Positions 26,732-35,532 of a stretch of 64,000 nt of DNA are shown piece after piece. The stretch covers positions 463,024 through 527,023 of the forward strand of contig NZ_PRDG01000001.1 of the NCBI RefSeq assembly GCF_017883985.1. The letters are read 5' to 3'. Source of the DNA: Streptococcus oricebi. GTDB lineage: Bacteria > Bacillota > Bacilli > Lactobacillales > Streptococcaceae. The first letter of the stretch is position 1, and every line of letters starts with the position of its first letter. The notes below the pieces were generated by a model, which was not told the origin of the DNA, did no database searches, and was given only the letters and a program-made list of their open reading frames with translations. Made by a program: the position numbers and the translations under genes.

Positions 26732-28384
26732 TTAATATCTGATTTTTTCAGGATGAACCATTTTATATAAGGAAAAACCACCGTCCAAATTTTTAACCTT
26801 ATATCCTTCCTCTCTTAAAATCCGCTCAGCTATATAAGAGCGCAGACCGCTATGGCAGGAAAGAATATAGTCTTTCTCCTTATCCAACTCAGCCAGTCTA
26901 TCCCTTAGCTGGTCCAAGGGGATGGACATGAAATCTTTGAACTGGCCATTTTTGAATTCTGCTGGATTTCTTACATCTAAAAGAATTTTCCCAGCTGCCA
27001 ACTCCTCTTCTAATTCGTACCATTGAATCGTTTGACTAAGCCCTTCTGCGATATTGCTAGCCACATAACCAAGCATATTGACAGGGTCCTTGGCTGAGCC
27101 AAAAGGTGGGGCATAGGCTAGCTCTAACTCAGGCAAATCATGAATTTTGAGTCCTGCCTTGATTGCAGTAGCAAGGACATCTATTCTCTTGTCAACTCCT
27201 TTTTCTCCGACCACCTGGGCTCCATAAATCTTACCATCGTTTGGTGAAAAAATCAGTTTGAGAGTCATATCTTTAGCTTGAGGATAGTAGGCTGCATGGT
27301 CTTTTCCACTGATATGAAGAACCTTATAGGGATACTGAAGACTTTTCAAGGTCTTTTCATTAAGACCGGTAGCGGCTGCTACAAGATTAAAAACCTTAAC
27401 GATTGCCGTTCCAATAGAGCCTGCATTTAATCTTTCAAGTCCAGCAATCACATCAGCAACCTGCCTTCCCTGGCGATTGGCCGGTGAAGCTAGGGAGATG
27501 AGAGCATCCTGCTTACTTATTTCTTGCTTGACAAGGATGGCATCACCGACTGCATAAATATTGTCAATCGAGGTCTGATAATGTTCATCAACTAAAATTC
27601 CCCCTCTAAATCCCAGTTTAATTCCAGCCTTCCTTGCTAATTGACTGTCTGGTCTGACTCCCACTGAAATAAGGGTCAAGTCACTCTCCAGATAATCACC
27701 ATTAGAAAGAAGCAGAGATTGACCAGCATTTTCAAATGCTTTTAAAGAGTGGCCTGTAAGGACTTGAACGCCATTCTTTCTTAATTCTTCTTCGACAAAT
27801 ACCGCCATTTCAGGGTCAAGACTAGCTAGGACATGGGGAGCTTGTTCTAAAATCGTTACCTTAAGTCCTTTTAGAGCCAAGTTTTCTGCCATTTCTAGTC
27901 CGATAAAGCCCCCTCCAAGTACGGTAGCCTTTTGATTTTTGGAGCTAGATAATTTTTGAATAAGCTGATCGAGATCGGGAACCGTACGGAGTGTATAAAC
28001 ATTCTTTGCCTCTCCTATCCCTTCTAAATCAGGAATAAGAGGCTCTGCACCTGTTGAAAGAATCAATTTATCATAGCCTTCCCTAAAAATACCCCGGTCT
28101 GATTTGACGACTACTTCTTGTTTATCCGAATCGATTTCCACTACCTCATGATTTGGGAAAACATCTAGCCTAAATCTCCTATGTAAACTTTCAGGGCTTT
28201 GGAGCAATAAAGAAGCCCGCTTCTCAATCTTTCCTGACACATGGTAGGGAAGGCCACAATTAGCAAAGGAGACATAGGGCCCCTTATCAAAGACGACAAT
28301 TTCTGCGTCTTCCATTAGCCTGCGTAAGCGAGTTGCGGCAGACATCCCTCCAGCAACACCACCGACAATAACAATTTTCATCAC
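26732..28384 (-). CDS. cdr: CoA-disulfide reductase with C-terminal rhodanese domain
   Basis: The 550-residue flavoprotein has an FAD-binding start (KIVIVGGVAGGMSAATRLRR), active cysteine C43 in FANCGLPYHVSGK, an NAD-binding loop (ATVLGGGFIGLEMAENL), a dimerisation domain and, from about residue 460, a rhodanese domain with its own cysteine (SCHSGLRSYIAER). CoADR-rhodanese fusions reduce CoA disulfides or persulfides and polysulfides with NAD(P)H. It overlaps the preceding rhodanese gene by 4 nt; the module sits opposite a CstR-type sulfur sensor, which supports a role in reactive sulfur handling. Confidence 0.92.
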   Translation of the reverse strand: MMKIVIVGGVAGGMSAATRLRRLMEDAEIVVFDKGPYVSFANCGLPYHVSGKIEKRASLLLQSPESLHRRFRLDVFPNHEVVEIDSDKQEVVVKSDRGIFREGYDKLILSTGAEPLIPDLEGIGEAKNVYTLRTVPDLDQLIQKLSSSKNQKATVLGGGFIGLEMAENLALKGLKVTILEQAPHVLASLDPEMAVFVEEELRKNGVQVLTGHSLKAFENAGQSLLLSNGDYLESDLTLISVGVRPDSQLARKAGIKLGFRGGILVDEHYQTSIDNIYAVGDAILVKQEISKQDALISLASPANRQGRQVADVIAGLERLNAGSIGTAIVKVFNLVAAATGLNEKTLKSLQYPYKVLHISGKDHAAYYPQAKDMTLKLIFSPNDGKIYGAQVVGEKGVDKRIDVLATAIKAGLKIHDLPELELAYAPPFGSAKDPVNMLGYVASNIAEGLSQTIQWYELEEELAAGKILLDVRNPAEFKNGQFKDFMSIPLDQLRDRLAELDKEKDYILSCHSGLRSYIAERILREEGYKVKNLDGGFSLYKMVHPEKIRY

Positions 28385-28713
28385 TTTCCCTCCTTAATCG
28401 GACCGGTCCAAGCATTCATGCCGCCAGAAACATTTGTAACCCGATAACCCTTATCTCTTAAAAAACGACTGGCCCGCTGACTTCTCATGCCAGATTGACA
28501 AATCACTAGGTAATCCTTATCCTTGTCCCCATGGAAGTCATCCAACTGACTAAGTGGTTGGTTGATGGCTTGGGGAATGTGACCATTTAAGAATTCTTGG
28601 CGCTCTCGAACATCTAGCAGCAAGCTATTCTTCCTTTTGAGTAGCGCTGGGAGTTCCGAAATGGCTAGGTTCTTGGAGCCTGAAAAAAGACCGGAAAATA
28701 CTTGTTTAAACAT
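28381..28713 (-). CDS. Single-domain rhodanese sulfurtransferase
   Basis: The 110-residue rhodanese has the active loop CQSGMRSQRASRFL and the domain start LDVRERQEFLNGHIPQAINQP. It may pass persulfide sulfur to or from the CoA-disulfide reductase encoded next. A strong SD, GGAGG, precedes the start, and the operator at 28728-28747 lies across the transcription start region. Confidence 0.93.
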   Translation of the reverse strand: MFKQVFSGLFSGSKNLAISELPALLKRKNSLLLDVRERQEFLNGHIPQAINQPLSQLDDFHGDKDKDYLVICQSGMRSQRASRFLRDKGYRVTNVSGGMNAWTGPIKEGK

Positions 28714-28727
28714 AGGACACCTCCTTT

Positions 28728-28747
28728 ATATACCCCTGTGGGTATAT
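28728..28747. promoter_or_regulatory. CstR/CsoR-type operator and promoter of the rhodanese operon
   Basis: Perfect palindrome ATATACCC-CTGT-GGGTATAT, the ATACCC-N-GGGTAT form used by CsoR/CstR repressors. The minus-strand promoter lies just upstream: TTGACA at 28779-28774, an 18-nt spacer and TAAACT at 28755-28750, so the operator covers the start site. Confidence 0.88.
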
Positions 28748-28788
28748 AAAGTTTATCAAATCAGGACTAGCTTTGTCAAATTTTAGAA

Positions 28789-28817
28789 TTGACTTTTACC
28801 ACTTATCGTTGTATGAT
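28789..28817 (+). promoter_or_regulatory. Promoter of the CstR-like gene (leaderless configuration)
   Basis: TTGACT at 28789-28794, a 17-nt spacer and TATGAT at 28812-28817. The predicted start of transcription, 7 nt further, coincides with the ATG at 28825; no Shine-Dalgarno sequence is present. Confidence 0.75.
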
Positions 28818-28824
28818 ATGGAAT

Positions 28825-29085
28825 ATGAAAACAGATAAAAAAGATATGATAAATCGCCTCAAGCGCGCAGAAGGCCAACTGCGTGGCATCCAAAAGATGA
28901 TTGATGAAGAACAAGAATGTATTGATATCGTCACGCAACTAAGTGCCGTCCGCTCCAGTATCAACAGTTTGATGGGCTTGGCTATTGCAAAAAAGATAGA
29001 GGAATGTTTTGAAAACCCTTCTGAAAATCTTGAAGAACAAGAAGAACGCCTCCAAGAAGCCATTAAACTAATTATCAAAAAATAG
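28825..29085 (+). CDS. cstR: CsoR-family repressor, CstR (persulfide-sensing) subtype
   Basis: The 86-residue helical protein begins MKTDKKDMINRLKRAEGQLR. It keeps two cysteines, C32 (EEQECIDIV) and C61 (IEECF), spaced as in CstR, but has Lys at position 57 where copper-binding CsoR has His. That pattern favours a reactive-sulfur sensor over a copper sensor. It is divergent from the rhodanese/CoA-disulfide reductase operon, whose promoter carries the matching operator. I placed the start at 28825 from family alignment; the longer open frame would begin inside the -35 box. Confidence 0.88.
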   Translation: MKTDKKDMINRLKRAEGQLRGIQKMIDEEQECIDIVTQLSAVRSSINSLMGLAIAKKIEECFENPSENLEEQEERLQEAIKLIIKK

Positions 29086-29135
29086 GACTAAATTTAAAAT
29101 TTTCAAATCCGTTCACTATCCGCTACCAAGCACCT

Positions 29136-29164
29136 AGGCCCCAAGTTTTTCACTTTGGGGCCTT
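29136..29164 (+). terminator. cstR terminator
   Basis: Hairpin AGGCCCCAA / TTTGGGGCCT followed by TTTCT, about 50 bp after the cstR stop. Confidence 0.85.
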
Positions 29165-29222
29165 TCTAATATTTAAAACTTGGCAGTCAAACCTCAAAAC
29201 CAAGTTAGTAAAGATTCTCAAC

Positions 29223-29238
29223 ATCCCCCACGGGGTAT
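29223..29238. promoter_or_regulatory. Second ATACCCC-type palindrome (weak CstR-site candidate)
   Basis: ATCCCCCACGGGGTAT resembles the CsoR/CstR operator (ATACCCC-N-GGGGTAT) with one arm changed. No promoter or gene start lies beside it in the 266-bp gap between cstR and ecfT; it may be a remnant. Confidence 0.35.
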
Positions 29239-29267
29239 ACTCCTAGTCAATAGAGAAAATAAAATCC

Positions 29268-29291
29268 CCCGCAAGAAGACTAACTTACGGG
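29268..29291 (-). terminator. ecfT operon terminator
   Basis: CCCGTAAG / CTTGCGGG hairpin followed by GGATTTTATTTT on the minus strand, about 60 nt after the ecfT stop. Confidence 0.75.
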
Positions 29292-29351
29292 AGACAAAAG
29301 GTAGCAGAGCAATTTTAGATTTTAGTAAAATTTATAGACCAACTCATCAAC

Positions 29352-30188
29352 TCATCGCCAAGGGTTGTAAAAACGACCTTGATTGAGCCAAAAGAGCAAA
29401 AAGCAGGTGGCCAATAAACCCAAGGCTAGACCAATAATTAGAAAGTCCAAGCCAGACAAGGCCTGATAGCTATACCAGGTCCGCTTCTTGTTTTTCCCAA
29501 AGCGCCGGAGCTCCATGGCCGTAGAAATCGTATCAATTCGTGCTAGCGAGCTAAAAATCAAGGGGGTGATAATCTGTAAGTTCCCCTTGACTCGCTGGAG
29601 GAGCTTGGCCTTCTTGGAAAGCTCAATCCCCCGCGCCTCCTGGGACATTTTAATCAGATAAAATTCCTCCTGCAAGTCTGGAATATAGCGCAGGGTCAAA
29701 CTGACCGAATAAGCTATCTTGTAAGGGAGACCCAGCTGATTCATGCTAGAGGCAAACTGACTGGGCTGGGTGGTCATCAAAAAGATAATGGCCATGGGAA
29801 TGGTTGAGACGTATTTCAAGAGGAGGTTAAAGAGGTAAAAAAGCTCCTGCCAGGTTAGATTATAGGCTCCCCAGCCCTTAAACAGGAGGGTCTTGGCCCC
29901 ATAAATATCCACTGCATACTGGGGGGCAAAGAGATAGACCATCAGCAGATTGAGGAGGGCAAAGGCCACTGCAAATAGGAGAACAAAAGAAACATCTCGA
30001 TAACGAATCTGTGAAACCCTTAAAAGCACCAGGGATAAAAGAGCAATTCCTAGTAGGAGGCGGGTATCGTAACTAATCATGGCCGTAATAGAAACGATGA
30101 GGAAAAAGAGGAGCTTGCTGGCACCAGATAGGTTATGAATAAAGCTAGTACCTGGGTGGTAGCCAATCATCTTCTTATCTTCAAACAT
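29352..30188 (-). CDS. ECF transporter transmembrane (T) component
   Basis: The 278-residue CbiQ/EcfT-family protein has about five to six helices and the coupling motifs [10 protein letters not shown] and [10 protein letters not shown], the paired Ala-Arg-Gly-like helices that contact the ATPases. It links the ATPase to a substrate-binding S component. It overlaps the ATPase gene by 8 nt. The S component is not next to it; a UPF0397-type S gene is at 36702, and a MptD-like S gene at 38434. Confidence 0.9.
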   Translation of the reverse strand: MFEDKKMIGYHPGTSFIHNLSGASKLLFFLIVSITAMISYDTRLLLGIALLSLVLLRVSQIRYRDVSFVLLFAVAFALLNLLMVYLFAPQYAVDIYGAKTLLFKGWGAYNLTWQELFYLFNLLLKYVSTIPMAIIFLMTTQPSQFASSMNQLGLPYKIAYSVSLTLRYIPDLQEEFYLIKMSQEARGIELSKKAKLLQRVKGNLQIITPLIFSSLARIDTISTAMELRRFGKNKKRTWYSYQALSGLDFLIIGLALGLLATCFLLFWLNQGRFYNPWR

Positions 30189-31860
30189 GGGTCTTTCCCC
30201 TCTCTCTCATATAAAAATCAGTTAAGTCCAAGGGATTTAGTCCTAGCTTTCTAGCCAAGCTAAAAATGGAGGTCTCCTTGAGATTGGCGGCAGCCAGGAG
30301 TTCCTGGTTGGTCAAGACCTCTACTGGACTTTGATCGGCCAAAATCCGACCATCTGCCACTACAAGGGCCCGGTCTGAATAATCCAGCATCAGCTGCATA
30401 TCATGGGTAATCATGATAATGGTATGGCCTTCTCGATTGAGCTGGTCTAAAAAGTCCATGATTTCCTGGTAATTACGCTGGTCCTGGCCAGCTGTTGGCT
30501 CATCCAGTAGGATAATCTCTGGATTGAGGACCAGGATAGAAGCGATGGTTACCCTCTTTTTCTGCCCAAAAGAGAGGGCAGAGATAGGCCACTTCCGAAA
30601 CTCATAGAGACCGCAGGTCTTTAGAACGGCAAGGACCCGCTCCTCAATCTCACTTTCAGCCACCCCTCGTAGGCGCAAGCCCAGAGCCACCTCATCGAAA
30701 ATCATGGTCGTAGAAATCATCTGATTGGGATTTTGCAGGACATAGCCAATCCGCTCAGCCCGCTCCTTAATCGAATCTTCCTTTATATCCTGGCCCTGCC
30801 AACTATAGCTTCCCTGGGTCCTGATAAAACGGCAAAGGGCCTTGGCCAGGGTTGATTTACCTGCCCCATTTTTACCGACAATGGCTATTCTTTCCCCCTT
30901 GCCAATTTTCAAATCAATAGCATCTAGAACCTTTTTTTCTCCATAAGAAAAGGAGACATCGGTCAATTCAAAGAGGGGTTCTCCTCTTTCTTTTAAGGGG
31001 ATTTTTGAACTTTCAAGACTTAAGTCGAGCTTGGGCAAGTCCAATTCTTCTAAGTTTGCTAGCTGCTTGAGACCTGTCAGAGATAGGCCCAGCTCTTTTA
31101 AGGTCGTCAAATAAAGGGGCTCACGAATTCCATTTTCAGCCAAGAGCGAGCCCTTTAATAGGTCGTCAGGCCGACCATCAAAGAGAATTCGGCCATCGTT
31201 AATCAAAACGATTCGATCTACCTGCCGGTAAAGAACATCCTCCAAGCGATGCTCAATGATAATGGTGCTTGTATGTCCCTCTTGATGTAGCTGATCAATC
31301 AAGTCAATAATATCTTGTCCTGACTTAGGATCTAGGTTGGCCAAGGGTTCATCAAAGAGCAAAATTGGACTTTCATCAATCAGAACACCTGCTAGACTGA
31401 CCCTCTGCTTCTGCCCACCAGACAAATCCTGGGGCCGATGCTCTAAGAGCTGCTTGAGGTCCAACTTCTCTGCCCAGTGGTTAATTTTTTCCCGCATCCT
31501 CGCTAGAGGCTCTACATCATTTTCCAAAGCAAAGGCCAGGTCTTCAGCCACACTAAGACCGATAAATTGACCATCGGTATCCTGTAAGACCGTACTGACC
31601 TGATTGGACTTATCATAAATCGTTTGCTCAAAAGCGGGCTTGCCTTGGATTAAAAACTGGCCCTGGGCCTGACCCTTGTAAATATGAGGAATAATCCCAT
31701 TGAGACATTGCCCTAGGGTAGACTTGCCCGAGCCAGAAGGCCCAACAATTAACACCTTCTCCCCCTCATAAATAGTCAGGTTAATATCCTTTAAAGTCGG
31801 CTCACTCTGGGCCTGATATTGAAAACTAAAATCTTTAAATTGAATAATTGCTTTGTTCAT
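30181..31860 (-). CDS. ECF transporter fused double ATPase
   Basis: The 559-residue protein contains two ABC ATPase domains in one chain. Domain 1 has [13 protein letters not shown] and [14 protein letters not shown]; domain 2, from about residue 290, has [13 protein letters not shown] and [13 protein letters not shown], with Walker [12 protein letters not shown]. Such YkoD-like fusions serve dedicated (group I) or shared ECF transporters for vitamins or nucleoside-like compounds. It lies between the nucleoside phosphorylase gene (9 nt upstream) and ecfT, suggesting transport linked to nucleoside salvage. Confidence 0.93.
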   Translation of the reverse strand: MNKAIIQFKDFSFQYQAQSEPTLKDINLTIYEGEKVLIVGPSGSGKSTLGQCLNGIIPHIYKGQAQGQFLIQGKPAFEQTIYDKSNQVSTVLQDTDGQFIGLSVAEDLAFALENDVEPLARMREKINHWAEKLDLKQLLEHRPQDLSGGQKQRVSLAGVLIDESPILLFDEPLANLDPKSGQDIIDLIDQLHQEGHTSTIIIEHRLEDVLYRQVDRIVLINDGRILFDGRPDDLLKGSLLAENGIREPLYLTTLKELGLSLTGLKQLANLEELDLPKLDLSLESSKIPLKERGEPLFELTDVSFSYGEKKVLDAIDLKIGKGERIAIVGKNGAGKSTLAKALCRFIRTQGSYSWQGQDIKEDSIKERAERIGYVLQNPNQMISTTMIFDEVALGLRLRGVAESEIEERVLAVLKTCGLYEFRKWPISALSFGQKKRVTIASILVLNPEIILLDEPTAGQDQRNYQEIMDFLDQLNREGHTIIMITHDMQLMLDYSDRALVVADGRILADQSPVEVLTNQELLAAANLKETSIFSLARKLGLNPLDLTDFYMRERGKTHV

Positions 31861-31869
31861 AGAATTACT

Positions 31870-32631
31870 TTATAAGGCCAGGGCGATTTGCACCGCCAGA
31901 TTGGCCACCTTGTCCTTGGCTTCTAGGTCTGCATGGTTGGAAAGATTACGTATATCCCAACTTTCGACCGTTAAATAATCAGCCGCATAGAAAAACTGAC
32001 AGACCTCAATCTCCCGGAAAAGAGCCAGGGCCGCAACTGCTGAGCACTCCATATCCACACAAAGGGCTCCGGCCTCCTTACGAGCCAGCATTTTCTGAGC
32101 GGTCTCACGATAGACACCATCAGTGGTCCAGACCTTGCCCACTGAATAAGAAATCCCCTTGTCCTTCAAAAAGGAGACCAGGAAATCTTCCAGACCTTGA
32201 TTGACCACCACCTCATCAGAAGCTGGTAGATAGTGATAGCTAGTCCCCTCATCACGAAGGGCGCTAGTTGGAATGATAATAGAGGTTTCCTTAATATCCT
32301 GGTCCAGAACACCACAGGTACCAAAGAGCACCAACTGTTTCATTCCCAAGACAATCAAATCCTCCAAGATAGCCACACAGGCTGAGGCTCCCACAGGGGC
32401 ATTAAAGAGGGCTAGGGCTTGGCCTTCCAGTTCAATCTGATAGATAGGAATCTCTATATTAGCCATGGATGTTGTAGCAATCCTTCGGTGGTCAAAGTCA
32501 GCCAGCATCCGCGCAAAGGTCTCCCTAGCAAAACAGGCCACCACTTTTTGAGGAAAACCAGGAAGCGGGCTCTGCAAATCTTGAGGATTGATAATGGCAT
32601 TTTTGTTGGGGTCAAATTCAGTCAGTAACAT
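31870..32631 (-). CDS. Nucleoside phosphorylase (PNP/UDP family)
   Basis: The 253-residue protein belongs to the PNP/uridine phosphorylase/MTAN superfamily: phosphate/nucleoside-site segments LFGTCGVLDQDI, the central WTTDGVYRET and DMECSAVAALALFR, with the Glu that contacts the ribose. It is closest in style to uridine or uncharacterised streptococcal phosphorylases, and the base preference is not certain. It begins the transcript that continues into the ECF ATPase and T genes, so it may process an imported nucleoside. Confidence 0.85.
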   Translation of the reverse strand: MLLTEFDPNKNAIINPQDLQSPLPGFPQKVVACFARETFARMLADFDHRRIATTSMANIEIPIYQIELEGQALALFNAPVGASACVAILEDLIVLGMKQLVLFGTCGVLDQDIKETSIIIPTSALRDEGTSYHYLPASDEVVVNQGLEDFLVSFLKDKGISYSVGKVWTTDGVYRETAQKMLARKEAGALCVDMECSAVAALALFREIEVCQFFYAADYLTVESWDIRNLSNHADLEAKDKVANLAVQIALAL

Positions 32632-32673
32632 CCGGTCCCTCTCTTTCTCTAGTCCTTCTATTGTATCATAAAA

Positions 32674-32696
32674 AGGCAGGGGCCAGACCCCTGCCT
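32674..32696 (-). terminator. Terminator downstream of the ABM-domain gene
   Basis: Perfect AGGCAGGGG-tctgg-CCCCTGCCT hairpin followed by TTTTT on the minus strand, upstream of the phosphorylase start. Confidence 0.93.
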
Positions 32697-32719
32697 TTAT
32701 AGTTTCTGGATAAGTAGAC

Positions 32720-33388
32720 CTATAGCTTTTTACTATAAGTCAGACCGCCCTTGCTTACTGAACTGTCATTTTCTAGGACCAAGAATTCCTTACTGAGAAC
32801 AAGCTCTTTTGTCCTCTCAAGATAACTTGTGAAATGCAGAGTCTGACGGTGCTGCTCATAGGCTGCTTCATCCTGATAGATTTCAAAAAAATACCAGCGT
32901 TTGGGCTCTTGCTTATCAACTAGGGCATAGAGGGCCAGGACACCTCTTTCTTTATCCAGAGCCTGCTGCATTTGGTCTGTGATCAGGCTCTGAAAGGCTA
33001 GCTCATGCTTGGGGTCAATTTCAAGCATGGCCAATCTAAGTAAAAAATCATCCTCCTTCAACCAGCTCCCTGCCTCCAATTTTTCTGCCAAAAAGACCGG
33101 TTCCAGCTCATAAGCCTCTTTTTCTTTTAGGAGGGGGCCTGCCTTTTTGATAAAGGCCTTATATTGAGGAGAGGCTAAATGAAGCTCATAGGCTTCCCTA
33201 TCTTGATAAATCTCAAAAGCATAGGCTAGGTCCGGCTTATCCTTTAAATGAGTCGCAAACATGGCTAGGGTCCCTAGCTCCCTCTCCTGGGAGAGGGTCA
33301 GATTCTCTCTTCCGATTTCCTTAAATAAAGCAAGGTCTTTTCGAGCCAAACCTAGACGAAACAAATGGACCAGGGGCTTTTTAGTCAT
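32720..33388 (-). CDS. Protein with two antibiotic-biosynthesis-monooxygenase (ABM) domains
   Basis: From the start MTKKPLVHLFRLGLA the 222-residue protein has two related halves. Each contains the ABM pattern of an aromatic strand followed by a conserved helix: YAFEIYQDREAYELHLASP and YFFEIYQDEAAYEQHRQT. Single ABM domains act on quinones or other small molecules; tandem forms are known but poorly defined. The ATG at 33388 overlaps the stop of the amidohydrolase gene, so both were probably made together. A longer frame upstream has no support. Confidence 0.78.
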   Translation of the reverse strand: MTKKPLVHLFRLGLARKDLALFKEIGRENLTLSQERELGTLAMFATHLKDKPDLAYAFEIYQDREAYELHLASPQYKAFIKKAGPLLKEKEAYELEPVFLAEKLEAGSWLKEDDFLLRLAMLEIDPKHELAFQSLITDQMQQALDKERGVLALYALVDKQEPKRWYFFEIYQDEAAYEQHRQTLHFTSYLERTKELVLSKEFLVLENDSSVSKGGLTYSKKL

Positions 33389-34305
33389 GTCCTTCCTCCT
33401 TAAGCAATAATTTTTGGATATTGCCTGCAAAAATCGCAGCTTCTTCCTCTGGTCTAAGGGCCAGGGAACGAAGGGCAGCCTCAATCACCTGACTGGCTCC
33501 AGCCGGGGCAATTCCCAAGGGAGTATCTGTCCCAAAAAGAACCTTATCTAAACCAAAATAATCCAGGGTTAAGGCAAGGGCCTTGGGATTTCCTAAAATG
33601 GCCGTATCGACATAGAACTTACGAAAGTCGGCTGCCAATTGCTCAGGCAAAATATAACGAATCCGCCCGGCAAAAAAGGAATCATAGCCCCCGCATGATG
33701 GACAATAATCTTCAAGTCAGGAAAATCCTGAAAAATTCCAGCCTCAACCAACTGTAACATGGCCTGACTCAGCTCATATTCCCAAGAAAAAGGATATTAT
33801 TATCTGGCTTACGCTCATCAAAAATAGGGTGGAGCCAAATAGGAAGTTTCAAGCGAGCACAAGTAGCAAAAATCACTTTAAAGGCTGGATCGGCAATGCT
33901 TCTTCCTAGAGCCCTGGTAAAGAGTTGGACACCGCAGAGTTCCTTAACCCCTGCAAGTTCTTCCAAAATCTCCTGGGCCGCCTCCAGATGATTTAGGGGA
34001 ATCATGCCCACCCCTGCCAAAAACATATCCTGGTTGGCCTTGACTAGCTCCGCCAACTCTTGATTGGCTAGGCGACAAAGACGAGCAGCCTCTGGAGCAG
34101 CCACATAGCCCTCAGGGTTGATATTGACCGAGGACACTATCTGCTGGCTACGACCATCCCAGAAACGGCGGCGTTCCTTCATATCCAGTAAATGGGGATG
34201 CTGGATAAAGGGAAACATTTGCGGTAAGGCCGGCTCGATTTCCAGCATTTGCTGATAAAAATCTTTTAATAAAACATGGGCAAAAACATCAATCACTTGA
34301 GTCAT
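33381..34305 (-). pseudogene. Amidohydrolase-2 family enzyme with two apparent frameshifts
   Basis: The N-terminal part (34305-33769) reads MTQVIDVFAHVLLKDFYQQM and includes HPIFDERKP; the C-terminal part (33650-33381) carries VLFGTDTPLG with the metal-binding Asp. A middle frame encodes FPDLKIIVHHAGAMIPF. Restoring one T in the T-run at 33787-33791 and one in the T-run at 33672-33677 gives one frame of about 308 residues, matching metal-dependent decarboxylase/hydrolase (ACMSD-like) enzymes. Both losses are in homopolymers, so sequencing error is as likely as true decay. Substrate unknown. Confidence 0.8.
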
Positions 34306-34608
34306 CTTCTTTCCTTTCTACCTAGACTTTAGCTAGTCACTACTAGCATTCCTAGACCAATGCTTATCTTTTTTGATTCTACCATATTTTTTAATAATTT
34401 TTCTTATCTACCATTGGATAGAGGAGGGAGACTACCTAAAAGTCGCATAAGTAAAATGGAACTAGGAAAAGTCAGATTTAGCTTCTTTCCCTAGTTTGCA
34501 AGCATCAGAAAAGACATGAAACCAAGCCTTCTATACCTGGGATTTCATGTCTTTGGACTCATCTGAAACTTGTCTTCCAGCCCCGAAGTAGACGGGAAAG
34601 CAGCATGC
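34306..34608. other. Intergenic region of 303 bp
   Basis: Apart from the lipoprotein-gene terminator at 34512-34552 and a likely promoter region near the amidohydrolase start (AT-rich 34370-34410), I see no gene or repeat here. Confidence 0.6.
34512..34552 (-). terminator. Lipoprotein gene terminator
   Basis: AGACATGAAA / TTTCATGTCT arms with a 21-nt loop, followed by TTTT on the minus strand. Confidence 0.85.
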
Positions 34609-35325
34609 TTACTTTTTCTTTTTAGCCTTGTAGGGCGAGCTAAGTTCAAAAGAAAACTGGTATTCGACCTTCTGGTCCTTTTCAGAATCCTTGACGCTAT
34701 ACTTAAGACTATAGGCATACCTTTTGGCCGCATTGTACTTGCGCTTGAGGGTAATGGTCGCAGTGGCTGAATCTGATAGACCATAGTCCTTTCTGATTTG
34801 CTTGAGATTTTCCGACTGTTTGTCTTCCAGATAGCTGATTTCTAGAATATCTGCATCTGGTTTTTTGGCACTATTTTTTACATCCAATTGGCCCAGATAG
34901 TTCCTAGTTAGATTGAGACGGTCAAAAAGTGGTTGGTAGTCCTCTAATTTTTGACTATACTTTTCATCCTTATAAAGACTCCCCTTTTGATACCAGACAT
35001 AGCTACTATGATCTACCAGATTGATTTTCCCCACATAGCCATTGTCAGTTAGCTTTAAATCAAGCTGGTAGTTGCTTAACTGCTTTAGGCTCTTACTATC
35101 CTTTATATCTGTTGTGGCCTGCTCGGTCACTGCCACATAAGCCTTGTCCTTGATTTTTTTATCGGTAAAGAGGGCAAAGACAGGCTCTAAATCCTCTTCC
35201 AGTTGGGCTTGCTTCTCGCTTCTCTTGATATCCACTTCCTGTTGAGCACTACAAGCTCCCAGCAAGACCAAAAGAGCTAGACTCAGACCTAGTAAGGAAA
35301 AACTTAATAATCGTTTTTTCATCAT
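34609..35325 (-). CDS. Predicted lipoprotein, function unknown
   Basis: The 238-residue protein has a type II signal peptide with lipobox LGAC (Cys about residue 25), then a charged, mostly beta-like mature part rich in Lys, Asp and Tyr that ends in a poly-Lys tail (KAKKKK). No enzymatic motif is visible. Residue pattern and size resemble DUF6612-like streptococcal lipoproteins, but I do not recognise it with certainty. It is monocistronic with its own terminator. A weak paralogue-like gene is at 48122. Confidence 0.75.
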   Translation of the reverse strand: MMKKRLLSFSLLGLSLALLVLLGACSAQQEVDIKRSEKQAQLEEDLEPVFALFTDKKIKDKAYVAVTEQATTDIKDSKSLKQLSNYQLDLKLTDNGYVGKINLVDHSSYVWYQKGSLYKDEKYSQKLEDYQPLFDRLNLTRNYLGQLDVKNSAKKPDADILEISYLEDKQSENLKQIRKDYGLSDSATATITLKRKYNAAKRYAYSLKYSVKDSEKDQKVEYQFSFELSSPYKAKKKK

Positions 35326-35500
35326 TCATACCTCTATTACTAATTTTCTTTTTGGAGACTCTGATGCTTAAAGACACTCTACCTTCCATTTTATCACAAA
35401 AAAACCTGACCTTCTTTCTCTTTTTGCCAAAAAAGAACACTTTGATTAGCCTTGTCCAGATGTCGCCTGATAAGACCCTCATTCTTAATAAATATATAGA

Positions 35501-35527
35501 AAAAAGCCAGATTAGCTCTAGCTTTTT
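35501..35527 (-). terminator. trhO terminator
   Basis: AAAAAGCTAGA-gctaa-TCTGGCTTTTTT hairpin on the minus strand just after the trhO stop. Confidence 0.75.
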
Positions 35528-35532
35528 CATAT

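Noticed and set aside
29180-29386. 68-codon plus-strand ORF after cstR
   Set aside because: It contains terminators and the operator-like site, resembles no family and overlaps the ecfT end.
35249-35530. Minus-strand ORF upstream of the lipoprotein gene
   Set aside because: Covers an intergenic region with a terminator and overlaps the lipoprotein start; no family similarity.
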